DNA from: Cepaea nemoralis
Taxonomy: Eukaryota > Mollusca > Gastropoda > Stylommatophora > Helicidae
Direction of reading: 5' to 3'
DNA: 64,000 bases
NCBI GenBank assembly: GCA_014155875.1
Contig: JACEFZ010018135.1
Span: 37,501 to 101,500, forward strand
Shown here: positions 60,452 through 64,000 of the stretch, in pieces
How the letters are laid out: the number at the start of each line of letters is the position of its first letter
How positions within the stretch are numbered: position 1 is the stretch's first letter
The notes under the pieces: model-generated
Database searches by the model: none
Seen by the model: the letters and a program-made list of their open reading frames with translations, nothing else
Told to the model about the DNA's origin: nothing
Position numbers and translations under genes: made by a program

Positions 60452-62690
60452 TGATGGTCGTACATGTCTGTTCCTGTTACCTGGTGTACTTGTCTGTTCC
60501 TGTTACCTGGTATACCTGCATGTTCCTATTATCTACTGTACCTGTCTGTTCCTGTTACCAGGTGTACCTGTATGTTCCTGTTACGTGGTGTACCTGTATG
60601 TTCCTGTTACCTGATGTACCTGTCTGTTCCTGTTACCTATTGTACCTGTATGTTCCTGTTACCTGGTGTACCTGTCTTTTCCTGTTACCTGGTGTACCTG
60701 TATGTTCCTGTTACCTGGTGTACCTGTCTGTTCCTGTTACTTATTGGATCTGTCTGTTCCTGTTATCTAGTGTACCTGTCTGTTTCTGTTACTTGGTGTA
60801 CCTTTATGTTCCTGTTACCTGGTATACATGTTTGTTCCTGTTACCTGGTATACCTGCATGTTCCTATTATCTACTGTACCTATCTGTTCCTGTTACCTGG
60901 TGTACCTGTATGTTCCTGTTACCTGGTGTACCTGTATGTTCCTGTTACCTGGTGTACCTGTCTGTTCCTGTTACCTGCTGTACCTGTCTGTTCCTGTTAC
61001 ATAGTAGATCTGTCTGTTCCTGTTATCTAGAGTACGTGTCTGTTTCTGTTACTTGGTGTACCTTTATGTTCCTGTTACCTGGTATACATGTCTGTTCCTG
61101 TCGCCTGGTGTACCTTTATGTTCCTGTTACCTGGTGTACCAGTCTGTTAATGTTACCTGGTGTACCTTTATGTTCCTGTTACCTGGTGTACCTGTCTGTT
61201 ACTGTTACCTGGTGTATCTTTATGTTCCTGTTACCTGTTGTACTAGTCTGTTACTGTTACCTGGTGCACATTTATATTCCTGTTAACTGGTGTACCTGTC
61301 TGTTTCTGTTACTTGGTGTACCTTTATGTTCCTGTTACCTGGTGTACATGTCTGTTCCTGTTACCTGGTGTACCTGTATGTTCCTGTTACCTGGTGTACC
61401 AGTCTGTTACTATCACCTGGTGTACCTGTCTGTTACTGTTACCCGGTGTACCTTTATGTTCCTGTTACCTGGTGTACCTTTATGTTGCTGTTTCCTGGTG
61501 TACCTGTCTGTTCCTGTTACCTGGTGTACCTGTCTGTTCCTGTCGCCTGGTGTAGCTTTATGTTCCTCTTACCCGGTGTACTTTTATATTCCTGTTACCT
61601 GGTGTACCAGTCTGTTACTATCACCTGGTGTACCTGTCTGTTACTGTTACCTGGTGTACCTTTATGTTCCTGTTACCTGGTGTGTACCTTTATGTTCCTG
61701 TTACCTGGTGTACCTTTATGTTCCTGTTTTACCTGGTGTACCTTTATGTTCCTGTTACCTGGTGTGTACCTTTATGTTCCTGTTACCTGGTGTACCTTTA
61801 TGTTCCTGTTACCTGGTGTACCAGTCTGTTACTATCACCTGGTGTACCTGTATGTTTCTGTTACCTGGTGTACCTTTATGTTCCTGTTACCTGGTGTACC
61901 AGTCTGTTACTATCACCTGGTGTACCTGTCTGTTCCTGTTACCTGGTGTACCTGTCTGTTCCTGTCGCCTGGTGTATCTTTATGTTCCTCTTACCTGGTG
62001 TACTTTAATGTTCCTGTTACCTGGTGTACCAGTCTGTTACTATCACCTGGTGTACCTGTCTGTTACTGTTACCTGGTGTACCTTTATGTTCCTGTTACCT
62101 GGTGTGTACCTTTATGTTCCTGTTACCTGGTGTACCAGTCTGTTACTATCACCTGGTGTACCTGTCTGTGTCTGTTACCTGGTGTACCTTTATGTTCCTG
62201 TTACCTGGTGTACCTTTATGTTACTTTTACCTGGTGTACCTGTCTGTTCCTGTTACCTAGTGTACCTTTATGTTCCTGTTAAATGTCTTACCAGTCTGTT
62301 ACTGTTACCTGGTGCACCTTTATATTCCTGTTACCTGGTGTACCTGTCTGTTACTGTTACCTGGTGAATCTTTATGTTCCTGTTACTTGTTGTACCAGTC
62401 TGTTACTGTTACTAGGTGTACCTGTCTGTTCTTGTTACCTGGTGTATCTTATGTTCCTGTTACCTGGTGTATCTTTATGTTCCTGTTACCTGTTGTACCA
62501 GTCTGTTACTGTTACCTGGTGCACCTTTATATTCCTTTTACCTGGTGTACCTGTCTGTTACTGTTACCTGGTGTACCTGTCTGTTCCTGTTATCTAGTGT
62601 ACCTGTCTGTTATTGTTACCTAGTGTTTCTGTCTGTTCCCGTTTCCTGGTGTTCCTGTCTGTTCCTGTTACTTGGTGTACCCATTGATCA
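60452..62690. repeat. 26-bp minisatellite, open in all three forward frames
   Basis: About 86 units, each with TGTTCCTGTTACCTGG followed by TGTACCTGTM or TGTACCTTTA. A 26-bp unit shifts frame at every copy, and as no frame meets a stop it gives long frames (638, 330 and 188 residues) with a 26-residue period rich in Cys, Val, Leu and Tyr. In the right half units of the TGTTACTGTTACCTGG type alternate in a higher-order pattern. I regard it as non-coding. Confidence 0.95.
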
Positions 62691-62935
62691 GATTTCCCCG
62701 GGGTGGAGAAATAACAAAGAAAGTAGCGCTGATCCCCAATTCATAATTTAGTCACCAAGTATCTGTAAAAGACCATAATTTCATACCTGAGAAGGGAGAT
62801 GTATGTAATACCCGGTTACCTTACCATGTGTTTCCACGAATATCTGCTTATCTTCTCTGATACCCGACAATTGGACAATTTGAACATTTGGAAGACAATG
62901 GAAAGCTGCTAGTTGAAGACACAATAGCAAATGAA

Positions 62936-64000
62936 AGTACATGTGTGAGGATGTGCGTGCTTGGGTTACGTGTGGTCCCTAGAATGGTAGATGTGTGAGG
63001 ATATGTGTGCTTGGGTTACGTGTGGTCCCTAGAATGGTAGATGTGTAAGGATGTGTGTGCTTCGGTTACGTGTGGTCCCTAGAATGGTGGATGTGTGAGG
63101 ATGTACGTGCTTGGGTTACGTGTGGTCCCTAGAATGGTAGATGTGTAAGGATGTGTGCGCTTGGGTTACGTGTGGTTCTAGAATGGTGGATGTATGAGGA
63201 TGTGTGTGCTTGGGTTACGTGTGGTCCCTAGAATGGTAGATGTGTAAGGATGTGTGCGCTTGGGTTACGTGTGGTCCCTAGAATGGTGGATGTGTGAGGA
63301 TGTGTGCGCTTGGGTTACGTGTGGTCCCTAGAATGGTGGATGTGTGAGGATGTGTGCGCTTGGGTTACGTGTGGTCCCTAGAATGGTGGATGTGTAAGGA
63401 TGTGCGTGCTTGGGTTATGTGTGGTCCCTAGAATGGTAGATATGTAAGGATGTGTGCGCTTGGGCTACGTGTTGTCTCTAGAATGGTGGATGTGTGAGGG
63501 TGTGTATGCTTGGGTTACGTGTGGTCCTTAGAATGGTAGATGTGTAAGGATGTGTGCGCTTGGGTTACGTGTGGTCCCTATAATGGTGGATGTGTAAGGA
63601 TGTGTGCGCTTGGGTTACGTGTGGTCCCTATAATGGTAGATGTGTAATGATGTGTGCGCTTGGGCTACGTGTTGTCCCTATAATGGTGGATGTGTGAGGA
63701 TGTGTATGCTTGGGTTACATGTGGTCCCTAGAATGGTAGATGTGTAAGGATGTGTGCGCTTGGGCTATGTGTGGTCCGTATAATGGTGGATGTGTAAGGA
63801 TGTGTATCCTTGGGTTACATGTGGTCTCTAGAATGGTAGATGTGTAAGGATGTGTGCGCTTGGGTTGCGTGTTGTAGCTATAATGGTGGATGTGTAAGGA
63901 TGTGTATGCTTGGGTTACGTGTGGTCCCTAGAATGGTAGATGTGTAAGGATGTGTGCGCTTGGGTTACGTGTGGTCCCTAGAATGGTGGATGTGTGAGGA
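62936..64000. repeat. 50-bp minisatellite running off the window
   Basis: About 21 units of exactly 50 bp (49 in one), containing CTTGGGTTACGTGTGGTCCC and TAGAATGGTAGATGTGTAAG. Units ending GTAG and GTGG mostly alternate, giving a 100-bp higher-order period. The array continues past 64000. Confidence 0.97.

Noticed and set aside
60451..62367. 638-residue Cys-rich frame that looks like a repeat protein
   Set aside because: All three forward frames are open across the same 26-bp minisatellite, with no signal peptide, splice context or conserved flanks. Retained only as a finding about the satellite.
62936..64000. Telomeric or centromeric array
   Set aside because: The unit is unlike known telomere repeats; a centromeric role cannot be judged from about 21 units.

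Overview
The window is eukaryotic and looks like an invertebrate (probably mollusc-like or another lophotrochozoan) nuclear genome. The reasons are the mixture of animal-type non-LTR retrotransposons (RTE-like, I/Nimb-like, CR1/L2-like), Gypsy elements of the Gmr1-like kind, Tc1/mariner and hAT relics, tRNA-headed SINEs, and very abundant tetranucleotide satellites. The species assignment is inference. I see no host protein-coding gene, no rRNA and no free-standing tRNA gene. Almost everything recognisable is mobile DNA or tandem repeat.

Layout. 1-7.9 kb: SINEs, a 1.4 kb AACC/AATC satellite, GTCT and CA microsatellites, LINE 3' tips. 8.0-11.3 kb: a full-length RTE-like LINE (called LINE-A here) with a 12-bp target-site duplication and one visible frameshift. 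11.4-18.5 kb: a short LINE-dependent element (E1), two 5'-inverted LINE-A copies, an RNase H relic, trinucleotide and 49-bp tandem arrays, a hAT-like relic. 19.3-33 kb: CR1/L2-like and I-like relics, then an old LINE (LINE-C, minus strand) split by a 7.9 kb Gmr1-like Gypsy element (Gypsy-1, minus strand) with a 5-bp TSD. 33-50 kb: a complex tandem array (CTGT-bearing units) that was invaded by a near-complete I/Nimb-like LINE (LINE-B, itself 5'-inverted) and by a second, non-autonomous Gmr1-like Gypsy (Gypsy-2); a 2.5 kb GGA-rich purine tract lies in the same composite repeat. 50-60 kb: SINEs, a second and third LINE-B copy, a Tc1-like relic, element E2, and a 35-bp minisatellite that grew inside the RNase H coding region of a dead LINE. 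60.4-64 kb: a 26-bp minisatellite open in all three forward frames and a 50-bp minisatellite running off the end of the window.

How the parts interact. LINE-B ends in a (ACTA)n tail that the short non-coding elements E1, E2 and one SINE also carry, and LINE-B and E elements share a short 5' motif; this suggests that LINE-B moves them. The other SINE family shares a 19-nt block with the 5' region of LINE-A, the kind of relation seen between BovB and Bov-tA in mammals. Both Gypsy elements place integrase pieces before reverse transcriptase, as in Gmr1. None of the long open frames in the satellites should be read as genes.
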